From: Orychophragmus violaceus
Lineage: Eukaryota > Streptophyta > Magnoliopsida > Brassicales > Brassicaceae
Assembly (NCBI GenBank): GCA_030180135.1
Contig: CM058238.1
Location: forward strand, 6,685,248-6,749,247
Length of the DNA: 64,000 bases
Direction of reading: 5' to 3'
Numbering within the stretch: position 1 is the stretch's first letter; every line of letters begins with the position of its first letter. The translations under genes were made by a program, and so were the position numbers. The notes beneath the pieces were generated by a model, which was not told where the DNA came from, searched no databases, and saw nothing but the letters and a program-made list of their open reading frames with translations. Positions 11,699 through 24,197 of the stretch are shown one piece after another.

Positions 11699-12037
11699 TT
11701 GTTCTACTATCTTTGTCCTTAACCGAATCCAAATTCTAATCCGAACTGAATCCAAATTTACTTGAAATCCGAACCGAATCCAAATTCTAATCCAAAAAAA
11801 TCAATCTCGATCCAAACCGATTTTTAAAAAGTATCGGAATATGGTTTAAGTTTATGTATTTTAGATATTGGATAATATTTGAACTGTATCTGAACGATTA
11901 CCCGAAGTAATCCAAAATTTTACCCAATCCTAAACAATTCTACTATGTTCGAGTATTTTTGGATAATTTGAATAGTTTTTATCTGTTTTTTTGTAAAATA
12001 AACATTTTCTAATATTTTGAATACCTTTAGCTGATTG

Positions 12038-12095
<58 letters not shown>

Positions 12096-12743
12096 GACGG
12101 GATTTTTCGTATTTTTTGAATATTTTAAAAAATTTCAAATATCTTTTGGTAATTTTAGATATCCAAACTAAACTTATATCCGTTGAATCCCAAACCGAAC
12201 CCGATCCAATATATAAAAATATTTGAATGAGATCTATAGCCATAAACCCAAAAACCTAAAAGTTAGATCCGAAACCGAACGGAGTCCGAACCTATTTATC
12301 TCTTTACAAGAATATGGGCAAATTATTAACATCTTTCTTTTTTGCATTTTTAATAAAAGTTTATTACTTTTTTAACGGTCTCCCCACACACAAGCTTTAT
12401 GGACAAGCATGCTATGAACTTCACTTTAGACTACCATTGAATTAGGTGGTGTTTCTTTTCCATTTTTTTTTCATTTCTGACACATAAAAATAATTCTTTC
12501 TAATAAAGATTATGCTTTTGGTGAAGTGGGTTCTTCTGCCATAGAAAGCATATTTTCTTGATGTTGAAATGTTTATAATTTAACCCATATTTAAAAGCAA
12601 AAAAGAAAAATAGAAAGATTTGGTATTTGATTCTTCCAATCTATCTCACTCTTTCTCTCTCTTTCTGTAGCCATCTAATACCAAATTATCTGGAAACTGA
12701 GTACATCTTGTTTTCTTCTCATTCATTTCTCTCTGTTTCAGCA
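11699..12743. other. Upstream region of NIK1 with degenerate repeats
   Basis: 11705-12290 carries decayed units of ccgaatccaaattctaat type plus a TA microsatellite. About 12300-12743 is the likely NIK1 promoter and CT-rich 5' leader (ctcactctttctctctcttt). I can define no specific regulatory site. Confidence 0.45.
12038..12094. repeat. TA dinucleotide microsatellite
   Basis: Nearly pure TA repeat broken by two TG steps. Apparent Tyr/Ile-rich reading frames across it are artefacts. Confidence 0.9.
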
Positions 12744-15400
12744 ATGGAGAGTACTATAGTTATGATGATGACGATGATGATGAGAAGATCTTTAGTTTAT
12801 TTCTTGGGATTTTTATTCCTTCTCTGCTCTGTAACCGGTTTGCTTTCTTCTAAAGGAGTTAACTTTGAAGGTAATCCATCAAAAAGTTTAAATCTTCAGT
12901 CTCACTTCCAGCTTTCTAGTTTTTTCATTCTTAAATTCTCACTTTTGTTGTTCTTGATCCAAACTAATGTGGGAACTAAAATTTTCTTTAGTGCAAGCTT
13001 TGATGGACATAAAAGCTTCATTACATGATCCTCATGGTGTTCTTGATAACTGGGATAGAGATGCTGTTGATCCTTGTAGTTGGACAATGGTCACTTGTTC
13101 TTCAGAAAACTTTGTCATTGGCTTGTAAGTTTCACATTTTACATCAATACATTCATATATTATATAGTCCAGTAAGAAAGATTTATATGAAGTAAAAATT
13201 TCTTAATTTTATTACAGGGGCACTCCTAGTCAGAATTTATCTGGCACATTATCTCCAAGCATTACCAACTTAACAAATCTTCGGTTTGTGTGAGTACTTA
13301 CTGTTTACTTAATCATTTTGAGTACCTTTTTGTGTGTGTATGTTCTTGATGACTTTTTCTCTCTTTCAGGCTGTTGCAGAACAACAACATAACAGGAAAG
13401 ATTCCTTCTGAGATTGGCCGGCTTACAAGGCTTGAGACTCTTGATCTCTCTGATAACTTCTTCGGCAGTGAAATTCCCTTTTCACTAGGCTATCTAAGAA
13501 GCTTGCAATACCTGTAAGAATAGAACAAAAGTTGTTTATGAATCTCTTAACTTGTTTTGTTTAAAGGAATTCTTGATCTTGATATGTGATGTTGTGTATA
13601 TCATCAGGAGGCTTAACAACAATTATCTCTCTGGAGTAATACCTCTGTCACTATCCAATATGACTCAGCTTGCCTTACTGTAAGATAAATATATTTTCAG
13701 TTCACATTAACCAATTCATAATTAGAGACATGAAATGTAGTGTTGATTGTTGAGATTTGATCTGTTTTTTGTTCTCCACAGTGATTTATCATACAACAAT
13801 CTTAGTAGTCCAGTCCCAAGATTTGCTGCAAAGACCTTTAGGTGATTGATTCTTTCTCAATGTCTCACTCTTTCACTCTCTCTATATAGCTTTGATCAAC
13901 TTTTAATTGTTTCCCTTTTCATTACAGCATCGTTGGAAACCCGCTGATCTGTCCTACGGGTAAGGAACCAGACTGCAATGGAACTACATTGATACCAATG
14001 TCTATGAACTTGAATGAAACTGGAGGTAACTTAGCTAACTAACTAAGTACTTGAAAACACTTTAATCTTGGTGTGATCATACATAACTAATTACTGCTTT
14101 CTCTTTTTAAGCTCCTTTATACCTCGGTAGATCCAAGAATCACAAAATGGCAGTCGCCGTTGGATCTAGTGTTGCGATTGTATCATTGATCTTCATTGCT
14201 GTTGGGCTGTTTCTCTGGTGGAGACAAAGACATAACCAAAACACATTCTTTGATGTTAAAGGTTTGAGATCTTTCTCAGTTTCTTACTTTCTTTAGAAAG
14301 ATTCATTTGAAAGAAAGTTCATTGTTTCATCAGATGGGCATCATCATGAGGAAGTTTCACTTGGAAACCTGAGGAGATTCGGTTTCCGGGAGCTTCAGAT
14401 CGCGACGAATAACTTCAGCAGTAAGAACTTATTAGGGAAAGGCGGCTATGGGAATGTATACAAAGGAACACTTGGAGACAACACAGTAGTTGCGGTGAAA
14501 AGGCTTAAAGATGGGAATGCATTAGGAGGAGAGATTCAGTTTCAGACAGAAGTTGAAATGATCAGTTTAGCTGTTCATAGAAACCTCTTAAGACTCTACG
14601 GTTTCTGCATCACGCAAACTGAGAAGCTTCTGGTTTATCCTTACATGTCTAATGGAAGCGTTGCATCTCGAATGAAAGCTAAACCGGTTCTTGATTGGAG
14701 CATTAGGAAGAGGATAGCTATAGGAGCAGCAAGAGGGCTTGTGTATCTCCATGAGCAATGTGATCCCAAGATTATCCACCGCGATGTCAAAGCAGCTAAT
14801 ATACTTCTTGATGACTACTGTGAAGCTGTGGTTGGTGATTTCGGTTTAGCTAAGCTTTTGGATCACCAAGATTCTCATGTCACAACCGCGGTTAGAGGTA
14901 CAGTGGGTCACATAGCTCCTGAGTATCTCTCAACTGGTCAATCCTCTGAGAAAACCGATGTTTTCGGGTTTGGGATTCTACTTCTTGAGCTTGTAACCGG
15001 ACAAAGAGCTCTTGAGTTTGGTAAAGCGGCTAACCAGAAAGGTGTGATGCTTGATTGGGTTAAGAAGATACATGAAGAGAAGAAACTTGAGGTGCTTGTT
15101 GATAAAGAGTTGCTGAAGAAGAAGAGCTATGATGAGATTGAGTTGGAAGAAATGGTGAGAGTAGCTTTGTTGTGCACACAGAATTTGCCTGGACATAGAC
15201 CGAAAATGTCTGAAGTTGTTCGAATGCTGGAAGGAGATGGACTTGCAGAGAGATGGGAAGCTTCTCAAAGATCAGACAGTGGTGGTTCGAAATGTAGCTA
15301 CAGGATCAATGAGTTGATGTCATCTTCAGACAGATACTCTGATCTTACTGATGACTCTACTTTACTTGCGCAAGCAATGGAGCTCTCTGGTCCTAGATGA
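12744..15400 (+). CDS. NIK1: NSP-interacting kinase 1 (NIK1), LRR-II receptor-like kinase
   Basis: Nine coding exons with GT-AG introns: 12744-12870, 12992-13124, 13218-13289, 13370-13513, 13608-13679, 13782-13841, 13928-14025, 14112-14261, 14334-15400. They total 1923 bp, 640 residues, with every phase consistent. Order: signal peptide (about residues 10-32), LRR N-terminal cap with DPCSWTMVTC, about five LRRs split by the short exons, a membrane segment in exon 8 (IVSLIFIAVGLFLWW), then a kinase with GKGGYG loop, VAVKRL lysine, HRDVKAAN catalytic loop (RD type), DFG and a THR-rich activation loop HVTTAVRGT. From memory the protein is nearly identical to Arabidopsis NIK1 (At5g16000). That plasma-membrane kinase restrains translation through RPL10/LIMYB, acts in antiviral immunity and is the target of the geminivirus nuclear shuttle protein. 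It is closely related to SERK co-receptors. No defects seen. Confidence 0.96.
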
Positions 15401-17385
15401 AAAATCTGAAGAAGAAGAAGATGTTTGTGTTTCATGAATCTTGAAGGATTCTTGTTTTTGTTGGAATGTTGTGTCGCTGTAATTGTATAGGCCACATTGT
15501 TTGTGTAAGAAGTTACTGTACGTAGGAGTTAGGGTTAAATCATAGTTTTAACTTTTAATAGTGTATGTTCTTGAGTTTCATAATGAAAATTTGGAGTTTC
15601 AAGTTAATAGTTTCTCAAATAAAATAACACAAATAACTTTTTGAATATACACATAAATTATCATTAATAAATATATTTCAACTAACAAAAAAAAGCTGAA
15701 AAATCAAATGTAAGATTAATAAGTTTCTAATTTATAAGATGTAATATATTTTTAACTTGATAAAAATAAAATATTAAAAATAATTTAATATATATTATTC
15801 AATCATATAGTGAGATAGAGTGATGTTTTTACGATTAGGTTTTTACAATTTATCTCTTATAAATATATAAAATATTTAACAAATTGCAAAACAAATAAAA
15901 AACTAATCAATATATTTTGATTATAAAAATATTAAAAAAATCTAATAGAATATAAGTTTAGTAATTGGATTATAAGAATTATAACTTCCATAAATATATT
16001 TTCATATAAAGTAAAAATATAGAAATAAAAACCAATTAAAAAATATCATCTTTATAACATATTAAAACTATATAATATATTATACAAATATTAAAATATT
16101 TCATATCCTAAACTTTCAAATTACAAATACACATTATTCAAAAAAACTAAACACTTAAATTTTTTATCCTTTAGATAATTAATTATACAATAAATCAATA
16201 AAATTATATATTATAATTTAGTAAAATAATTGTGATTCTAAATTCGGAATATTTCAAAAATATTTTTAAACAAGAAACTATAAAATCTAAAGTAAAAAAC
16301 AAACAAAATGTTTAAACCATAATATTTAAATTTTATAACCAAAACCAAATCTATTATGAAACTTTTATAATATAATAAAATAGATATTTTTTTAGAAAAC
16401 TCCAAAAAATATTAATTTTTTTTTAAATATAAAAAATATTTGCACCATGTTTAATTATTTATTTTCAAATAAACTAGACTACTTGATACAATCTCATATA
16501 ATAACCAAATAGAAAAATTAATTCTACAATAATAAATAAAATTATATAGTATAATTTGGTAAAATAATTTTGATTTAAATATAATATTTAAATTTTAATT
16601 ATAAATCATAGATAAAACATATTTGACTAAAACTTAAACTCTATTTCAAAAATACTCACAACAAAAAACAATGAAATTCAAAAAAAAAAAAACCAAAACA
16701 AATATTCTAAAATAAAATAAAATCAAAACTAAACCAAATATAATAAATTTATATTATTATAAATTTTGTAAATTTTAAATATAAATAAAATATTCGCGCT
16801 AAACCCAAATAGAATGTACTTCACATTTTACTTATATGAACCTCAATCAATATTAACCCGAATATATTAGTATTAATTCTATAATAAAATTATATGTTAT
16901 TATTTCGTAAGATTTTGTGATTAAAATATAAATATAATCAGATATAAAACTCAATTTAGATTAAAGTAAATTTGAATGTCGCAAAATAATTAAAACCATA
17001 AACAAAAAGTAAATAAATGCAAAAAATAAATTAAAACTGAAATCAAATATTTACACCATAATATTTAAAATCTACACAAATAATATAGTTTATAGAATGT
17101 GTAATATAAAATTTATATTTATAATAACAAAAACTATAAAACACTAGTGTTCGAATTTCATAATCAGAATTTGGAGTTTCAAGTTAATGCAAGTTTTTAT
17201 ATTTATATCATATAAATTTATGTTCTTTTCAAATAAAGTAACACATAAATAACTTTTTGACTATTAGGTAACGTTTATAATTTTGTCATTTTTTTCAACC
17301 TGCCCATTTGACACCCAAATAATAAAATTATAATTTAGTCAGTCACGTGGATTAATTAATTATAAGCAAAACGATTAATGAAATT
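15401..17385. other. Very AT-rich intergenic stretch between two direct repeats
   Basis: After the NIK1 3' UTR the sequence is about four-fifths A+T with no gene. A sequence at about 15570-15645 (containing AATTTGGAGTTTCAAGTTAA and caaataaa-taacacaaataacttttt) recurs in the same orientation at about 17151-17264 with small insertions. It brackets about 1.5 kb of low-complexity sequence. This may be an old insertion or tandem duplication; no transposon ends are recognisable. Confidence 0.5.
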
Positions 17386-17457
17386 GGGTCCATAGCTCAG
17401 TGGTAGAGCAATTGACTGCAGATCAATAGGTCACCGGTTCGAACCCGGTTGGGCCCT
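17386..17457 (+). tRNA. tRNA-Cys (GCA)
   Basis: 72 nt, intronless. The acceptor stem GGGTCCA pairs with TGGGCCC (one T-G pair). D arm GCTCAGTGGTAGAGC. Anticodon stem ATTGA/TCAAT with loop CTGCAGA gives anticodon GCA for Cys. T arm ACCGGTTCGAACCCGGT. A-box and B-box are intact and a T-run follows at once. It looks functional. Confidence 0.97.
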
Positions 17458-17459
17458 TC

Positions 17460-17464
17460 TTTTT
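17460..17464 (+). terminator. RNA polymerase III terminator of tRNA-Cys
   Basis: TTTTT begins three bases after the discriminator base of the tRNA, as usual for pol III termination. Confidence 0.8.
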
Positions 17465-17958
17465 AAAGTGTGAATATTAAATCTTCACTTTTTTTTTTTA
17501 ACCAAATTTAAAACGGATAATTAATTTATTTTACCTGTTTTTTGATCAAAAATTTATTTTTACCTAAGTCTCTTTTATTTTCTTCCGTCTCTCCACCAGT
17601 CTCCACTCGAGGGTAGCCATATCTTCTTTGCATCGCCGCCGCCGCCGCCCTTCATCACTCTCCTCCGGCCAAATTTAGCGGGTAAGTCTCTGTCAATGTC
17701 GTAGCGTCTCCCACTGATATCTCCTGTTGGTCAACTGGTAGAATGCAAAAACCATATCGATTGCTTGGATACTGTTAATTCGAGTTGTGTTTCTGTCTCG
17801 ATTCATTGGATATACTCGATCTTGTCTTATAGCAGCTGGATTTAGATACTAAACCTTAACTAGTGTCAGATTTTCAATCTGGCGACGTTTTCAATTTGGG
17901 ATTAATTTTGTGTCCTAAAGTTTTCATCTTTTGTCTTCGGCAGGAAACAAATCCGACA

Positions 17959-20900
17959 ATGCCTACGGTGAGTGTCGGCAGAGACCGTTTGTTCGATGCC
18001 CTTGGAGAATCCTACAGTAAACACTAAGAAACTCTTCTTTCTTCACTTCTTTGTCCTAAAGTTTTCAACTTCTGTTTTTTTTCACTTCTTGTTTGTTTGA
18101 TTCCATTATGTTCTTCTGATTTCGTCTCTTCTTCTTCTTTCAACTGTGTAGCTCAAGAAGAGTTTGAGGATCTGTGTTTCCGTTTCGGTATTGAGCTTGA
18201 TGATGTGGTGAGTGCTTTGCCTCTTTCTTTTCTGAATGTTTTGTTGGTTTCATGTTCCCTGATTAGTTTATGTATCCTGCAATGACTAGACAACTGAGAA
18301 AGCAATAATCAGAAAAGAAAAGCATATCGAAGAAGAAGCTGATGATGACGAAGAAGTCATCTACAAGATTGAGATTCCTGCCAACAGGTGAATAAATTAT
18401 CTGCATAGACTGCATTTGATCATACTTGTTAAAGAAGAGAAAAATATAGTTTAGTATTTACATCTTAATCATCGTAGGTACGATTTGCTCTGCCTTGAAG
18501 GGCTTGCTCAAGCTCTTCGAATTTTCAACAAGAAACAGGAGATACCAACATATCGGCTTGCTGACATCGCAAAAGACAAGATGATTAAGATGAATGTTAG
18601 ATCTGATCAGGTGTGTATATCTTAGCCGTCTCAACAACCTCCTTTTGTTTTTCTTTCCCTGTTATTGATGTTTTGCATTTTGCAGACATCTCAGATTCGC
18701 CCTTATGTTGTATGTGCTGTTTTAAGAGGTGTAACCTTCGATGAGGCTCGTTACAACAGCTTCATCGATCTTCAGGACAAGCTACATCAGAATATTTGCA
18801 GGTAAATGTTATTTGCCAGTTTTGAGTACGATCTATTAGTAGCTCTGTGGATTGTGTTGTCATTTATTCCCATATTTTTAGGCGAAGATCCCTGGTTGCT
18901 ATTGGAACTCATGACTTAGATACATTACAGGGCCCTTTCACATATGAGGTGAGTGTTATACTCTTTTCCACTTTTGTTATTTTTCTACTCTTCCTCTATA
19001 TGGGCTTTACAGTATGCCATTGATATTGTGGTCATGGCTTCTTATTTTCAGGCTTTATCTCCGATGGATATAAATTTTGTACCTCTGAAGCAAGTAAGTT
19101 GCCTCTCTCTGCTGCTGATATAGATATGTCATTTTATTTCTCGCTGTTTATAGCATTTGCATCTACTTACAGAGAGATGATCTTAATTCTCATGTCTTTT
19201 CCTTATGATAACATCTTATTAAAGATGGTTTCATGTTGGTTACCCTGGCTAATATCAGTCTCTTGGTGCAGACTAAGAGCTTCAGGGCTGACGAACTAAT
19301 TGAATTCTACAAGGTAAATCCATGAATGGAAATATTTCTTTTGTTAAACAAGAGAAATTATTATTTCTGGTTCATATGAGTCTAAATTTATATCCTCCTG
19401 CAACCTTTCTGAAGAACTTCCATCTTGAAAACATATCCTTTTTGATGGCTGTTTTATTTTTACTTATTTTGCAGTCAGATTTGAAGTTGAAAAAGTATCT
19501 ACACATAATTGAGAGCTCACCCGTGTTCCCTGTTTTATACGACAGTAATAGGTATTTAGTAATTCCTCGCAGTAAACTACGTGCATCAACTGAAAATAAT
19601 GAACGTTCACTTTTTTTAGAACGGTGCTGTCATTGCCACCGATTATCAATGGTGCACATTCAGCAATTAATCTGCAGACAAAGAATGTCTTCATTGAGTG
19701 TACAGCAACTGATTTGACCAAGGCCAAGATTGTCTTGAATACAATGGTAATGCGGTTAACAAATCGACACTTCGACAGTTACTGTGCTTAACTGACTAAA
19801 TGTTCCAATGATCATTCACCATTCCGTATTGTTTTCCAGGTTACAACTTTTTCTGAATATTGTGAGAGAAAATTTGAGATTGAGCCTGTTGAGGTTACAT
19901 ATGACAAGGGAGATTCATACATCTATCCGGATCTAGCTGTGTATGATATGGAAGTACCTCTTTCTTATATCACTTCCTCAATTGGAGTCTCTTTGGAGGT
20001 GGAAGAGGTAATGAATGCGATCAAGTTATTTTGTTACTTATTGATCAATGAATCATCATCCTTTTTGTTGTTGAATTGTCGACCTAGAGGTTCTAGTGAA
20101 AGTAAATCTTGACATATATGTAGGAGTTTCTTTTTCTGGTCTGCTTTGTGTATTCTTTCTTTTTTAAGGCTCCACATAATACTAATCTTTTTGTTCTGTC
20201 AAATGGCATGTGTAACCTCCAGGTCACAAATCTGCTGAACCGAATGCAGTTGCATGCTGAACGTTCAGTATCCAGTGATAACCAATGTCTCGTAAAGGTT
20301 CATGTACCCCCAAGTCGAAGCGACGTGCTCCACCCATGTGATGTTATGGAGGTAATTTTTCATAACCAGACATCTTTAAACGTTGAGCATTTATAAATGA
20401 GTTTGTGTATGTTAATTAATAGCTTTGGCTATCTTTCGCCAGGATGTCGCCATTGCCTATGGTTACAATAACATACCGACAAGAAAGCCTGCTTCGATAA
20501 AACCACTGCCTTTAAATGAGCTCAGCGATCTTCTCAGATCAGAGGTTACTAGCTCTTCCACTTTCTTCGTTTATGTCCCAACTCTCTGTGCTTTTCATGT
20601 GAAATACAGTTAGCATTTATATCTCACATAAGGTTATCTATTCATCTTTGGCACTTTTAGATTGCAATGAATGTGTACACCGAGGTTTTGACATGGATAC
20701 TATGCTCACACAAGGAAAACTTTGCATTGCTAAACAGAGAAGATGACAATTCAGCCGTTATAATTGGGAACCCACGGTCTGCTGATTTCGAGGTGTCTCT
20801 AAAAACCCTTTTGATTCCTCTTTTTCATATACTCATTGGCCATCTTTTGCATCCTGTTTTCTACCTTGCCGTTTCTGAAAGATTTTGCATTAAACAGGTA

Positions 20901-21687
20901 GTAAGAACGAGGCTAATGCCTGGAATACTTAAAACAGTTGGTTCTAACAAAGATCACCCTAAACCTATCAAGGTAAGCGCTTTGATTAACCATTCTTTCT
21001 CCAAATAACCGTAGCTGAAACATGAGGTGTCTTGATCAGATTTTCTTTTTGTTGTTTAAAGATTTATGAAATAGGTGATGTGACCTTAATGGATGAAACA
21101 AAAGATGTCGGTGCATCCAATCGTCGCCATCTCGCTGCACTACACTGTGGTGCTACTTCTGGATTTGAGGTATATAGATTGTTTCCCACCCAACTCATCG
21201 TCTTGGCCATGGATGATGCTTAAAATCTTAATCTTGAGAGACTTGTCTGTATAATGCAGCTTATACATGGCCTTGTGGATAGAATCATGGAAGTAATGGG
21301 AGTCCCATTTGTACCAACCGGTGACAATACAGGATACTATATTAACCGCTCTCAAGTAAGCTTTTTTTTTTTTTAACGAGTTACAGTATCTTTGATTACC
21401 AAACGCAGACACTCTAAACTTTGTTTTTTTCCCTCTCAAGGAACCTGAGTTCTTACCTGGTAGACAAGCCAGCATCATTTACAAAGGGAAACATGTTGGT
21501 AACTTTGGAATCGTGCATCCTGAGGTACACTACCATTATCTTGTTTTGATTGAAAATAAAACAAACCAAGCGGTTTGGTTTGTGATTAACCAATCCGGTT
21601 TTGTTTATTACACTCCAGGTTTTGAACAACTTTGACATCACTGATCCATGCTCTTTCGTGGAGATCGACATCGAAGCTCTCCTTTAG
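17959..21687 (+). CDS. Cytosolic phenylalanine--tRNA ligase beta subunit
   Basis: Nineteen coding exons, all GT-AG and in phase: 17959-18016, 18152-18207, 18290-18387, 18478-18610, 18686-18801, 18882-18948, 19052-19093, 19272-19313, 19475-19551, 19620-19746, 19840-20007, 20223-20351, 20443-20544, 20661-20792, 20898-20972, 21062-21169, 21260-21355, 21441-21524, 21619-21687. They sum to 1779 bp, 592 residues. The 5' UTR probably holds another intron (17682-17943), preceded by a GCC-repeat leader. The start MPTVSVGRDRLFDALG and the phrases PPSRSDVLHPCDVMEDVAIA (B5 domain) and VVRTRLMPGILKTVG identify the eukaryotic-type beta subunit. It pairs with the alpha subunit as an alpha2-beta2 enzyme charging tRNA-Phe in the cytosol. 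From memory the A. thaliana gene is At1g72550 on another chromosome, so this copy is out of place here. Introns are kept, so it arrived as DNA, not by retroposition. No lesion found. Confidence 0.93.
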
Positions 21688-22309
21688 AAAGCTTCTAGTG
21701 TTCTCTGGATTTGCGCTCAACTATTAACAAATTCTCGATTTTTGTTTGGTTTTGGGGTTAAAGAGGATTATTCCTACATAATATTAAGCTTTTTTGTTTG
21801 ATGGATTAGATTATTTTCATATATGTATACTTGGCGGTTATTGTAGAAACTTTTCGATGGATACTAGTTTGCAACTTTGTACCCACGCTACCGTTGGAAA
21901 AGATAACACGTAAGTTGCTATAAATGGAAACATATTCACATATAGATGAGATTTGTTTACACATTAGGAGATTTGAAGTCATGAATTACACCCACAAATG
22001 GAGGTTTGTACACACGTTAGGATTCAAAGTCAAGCCACAATTTTTATATTTTCTACACGTTTTATGTGTTATCTGATCAAATAAAAGAGTTGACGAAAGA
22101 AAAGACAGCTTAAAAAAAATCAGTATCGTATCTGCATAATTGTATTTGGTTTCTTGTCGGTGCCTCCTTTAATTATTGAGTATTATTATTCATTTAAAGA
22201 AATTAAAATTTGTGGTTATAAATAGAAAGAAATTGAAGAGGACGAGAATCATCCAATATTGAAACATCTTCTTCTTCCAAAACAAAACAAAATAAACAAC
22301 GAAAAAAAA
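21688..22309. other. Intergenic region between the synthetase gene and the 5-alpha-reductase-like gene
   Basis: No gene seen. The first 150 bases are T-rich and likely the 3' UTR of the synthetase. The right end holds the promoter and leader of the next gene (cttcttcttccaaaacaaaa); this promoter is not present upstream of the duplicate at 50291. Confidence 0.5.
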
Positions 22310-23252
22310 ATGGAGATGGCGACAAGTTTTGTATACCCACCGCCTCCGTCGATATTGCTCAATACAATGAGCGTCGTTGGTTTAGCCGCTCTGGCGAAGA
22401 TCGGTTGGTCGGAAGTGAGAGGAAATCATCTCAAATACTCCAAATTCAATAACAACAAGAAGAAAGCATCATCTTCATCACCACAACCACAGAAACAGCG
22501 GTTCGGCAGCATGTCTAGCCGAACCGGAATGCTTTGGTTATACACACCTGCGTTCCTAGCCGCTTCTGCTTCTTTCTTCATCTTACCTTCTGATGATCTC
22601 AGGTTTCTTCTTCTCAAATCCGCACTTGCCCTCCATTTCTTCAAGAGGATCTTCGAGGTAAATCTCATGATCATTCATACGTGTATATCTTAGATCTTGA
22701 CTTGTTATTATCATTTTTAAGCTTTGTGAGGTACCAAATTATTAGGGTTTGGTAAGGGGGAGTTGTTATTTTCTGTAGGTTCTGTTCATTCATAAGTACA
22801 GTGGAGAGATGGCTATAGACTCAGCCTTCACCATAACAAGCAGCTACTTCTCATCAACGGCGTTGATGTTATACAGCCAAAACTTCACACTAGGACTAAA
22901 CGAGCCAGCTTTCGATCTGAAACTCCTTGGGATCATCATGTTTGTGGTGGGAATCGTTGGGAATCTGTATCACCATGTTTTGCTAGCTAAGCTGAGGAAA
23001 GATGATGGGAAGAAAGAGTACAAGATACCAAAAGGAGGTCTGTTTGATACAATCATATGCCCTCACTATCTGTTCGAGATCCTTGTGTTTTGGAGCTTCT
23101 TTATGATTTCTCAGACCATTTATTCTTTTTCTTTCGCCATGGGAACAACTTTTTATCTCATCGGTCGGAGTTATGCTACAAGAAGTTGGTATCTTTCTAA
23201 GTTCGATGACTTCCCCAAGCATGTCAAGGCTCTCATTCCCTTTGTTTTTTAA
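22310..23252 (+). CDS. 3-oxo-5-alpha-steroid 4-dehydrogenase (steroid 5-alpha-reductase) family protein, copy 1
   Basis: Two exons, 22310-22657 and 22779-23252 (822 bp, 273 residues; an ATG at 22316 is the alternative start and is the one kept in copy 2). The acceptor is ttctgtag. The hydrophobic protein has several membrane segments (LWLYTPAFLAASASFFILP, LLGIIMFVVGIVGNLYHHVL, LVFWSFFMISQTIYSF). It ends with the family's C-terminal NADPH-binding module: IPKGGLFDTIICPHY, then a Tyr/Trp-rich stretch and WYLSKFDDFPKHVKALIPF. Members reduce carbon-carbon double bonds in steroids, polyprenols or enoyl-CoA in the ER. The sequence matches At5g16010 from memory; its substrate is not established to my knowledge. 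It lies at the ancestral place, next to GEX3 apart from inserted genes. Confidence 0.93.
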
Positions 23253-24197
23253 AGAGAGATTATGGCTATTACCAAATGTTCTCTTCTTATTTTGTTTTCT
23301 TCTTGTTAATGAACAACATCTACTGCACTTTGTTCTTGTTTTTATCTAGTGTCTTAACAAAACAGAGTATTTGACTGGTTTTGTTGCATGAGTAGGTGAA
23401 GACCAAGATAATTGAATTTTATGACATTAATAATGTTTAGGCATGTGCGTCTGGTTCTTCGGTTCAGTTTGTTTGTTTGGTTTTTGGTTCTTTCGGATAC
23501 AGAGATATAGGAACCGTTTGGATATTTACCAAATTTGGATCTGTTTCGGTTTTTCTGGCTTTTGGATAGTAAAATTAGAAACCGTTTATACTCGGAAAAA
23601 TTAGGTTCGGTTTGGTTTTTTCAGATAATTCGGATACTTCAGATAAAAATTTGGATAATTCGGATAAAATCGGCAACTTTCGGATTTCTCGGATAAAAAA
23701 TATTCGGATTATTTCGGGTAATTTGATTTTTCTTAGTAATATTTGGTTAATTTTTAAAATCTAAATATAACTAATATTATTAAGTATACAAATTATATTT
23801 TGACAAGTTTGGATATCCACTCGGTTTTTGGTTCTGTTTCGATATTCTATATATAAAATTATAGGAACCGTTCAAATATTTTTGATTTTTCAGTTTAGAT
23901 TGATTATGGTTTTTCGATCAATTTCAGTTTGGTTTATGATTTTTACGATTATACCTAATGAATAATATTGTTTATTAAAACCACATTTTATTTGAAAAAC
24001 GTGATAAAATGTAACACTATTCTTCATTAAAAAATTGACATGTTTAAGTATGTTTTAATAGGTTTAAAATATATGAATTTGTAATTATAATGTATAGTTT
24101 GGTGAATCGTGATTTTGACTTTCCATTCGAGATAATGAAAGATATTCCATGTTAGCAGTTACAGAATTCCTCTTGAGTCAACAATTTTATTTACTAG
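23253..24197. other. Intergenic sequence with degenerate GGTTCGG repeats
   Basis: The region 23440-23960 is built of short decayed units such as ttcggttcggtttggttttt and ggataattcggata, the same kind of dispersed repeat seen elsewhere in the window. It is shared with copy 2 (51590-52110). No gene. Confidence 0.5.

Noticed and set aside
11920..12243. Ile/Tyr-rich open frames on both strands
   Set aside because: Product of the TA microsatellite at 12038-12094.
14495..15400. Stand-alone kinase gene starting at 14495
   Set aside because: The sequence from 14334 is continuous with the upstream NIK1 exons; 14495 is a GTG valine codon within the kinase domain.
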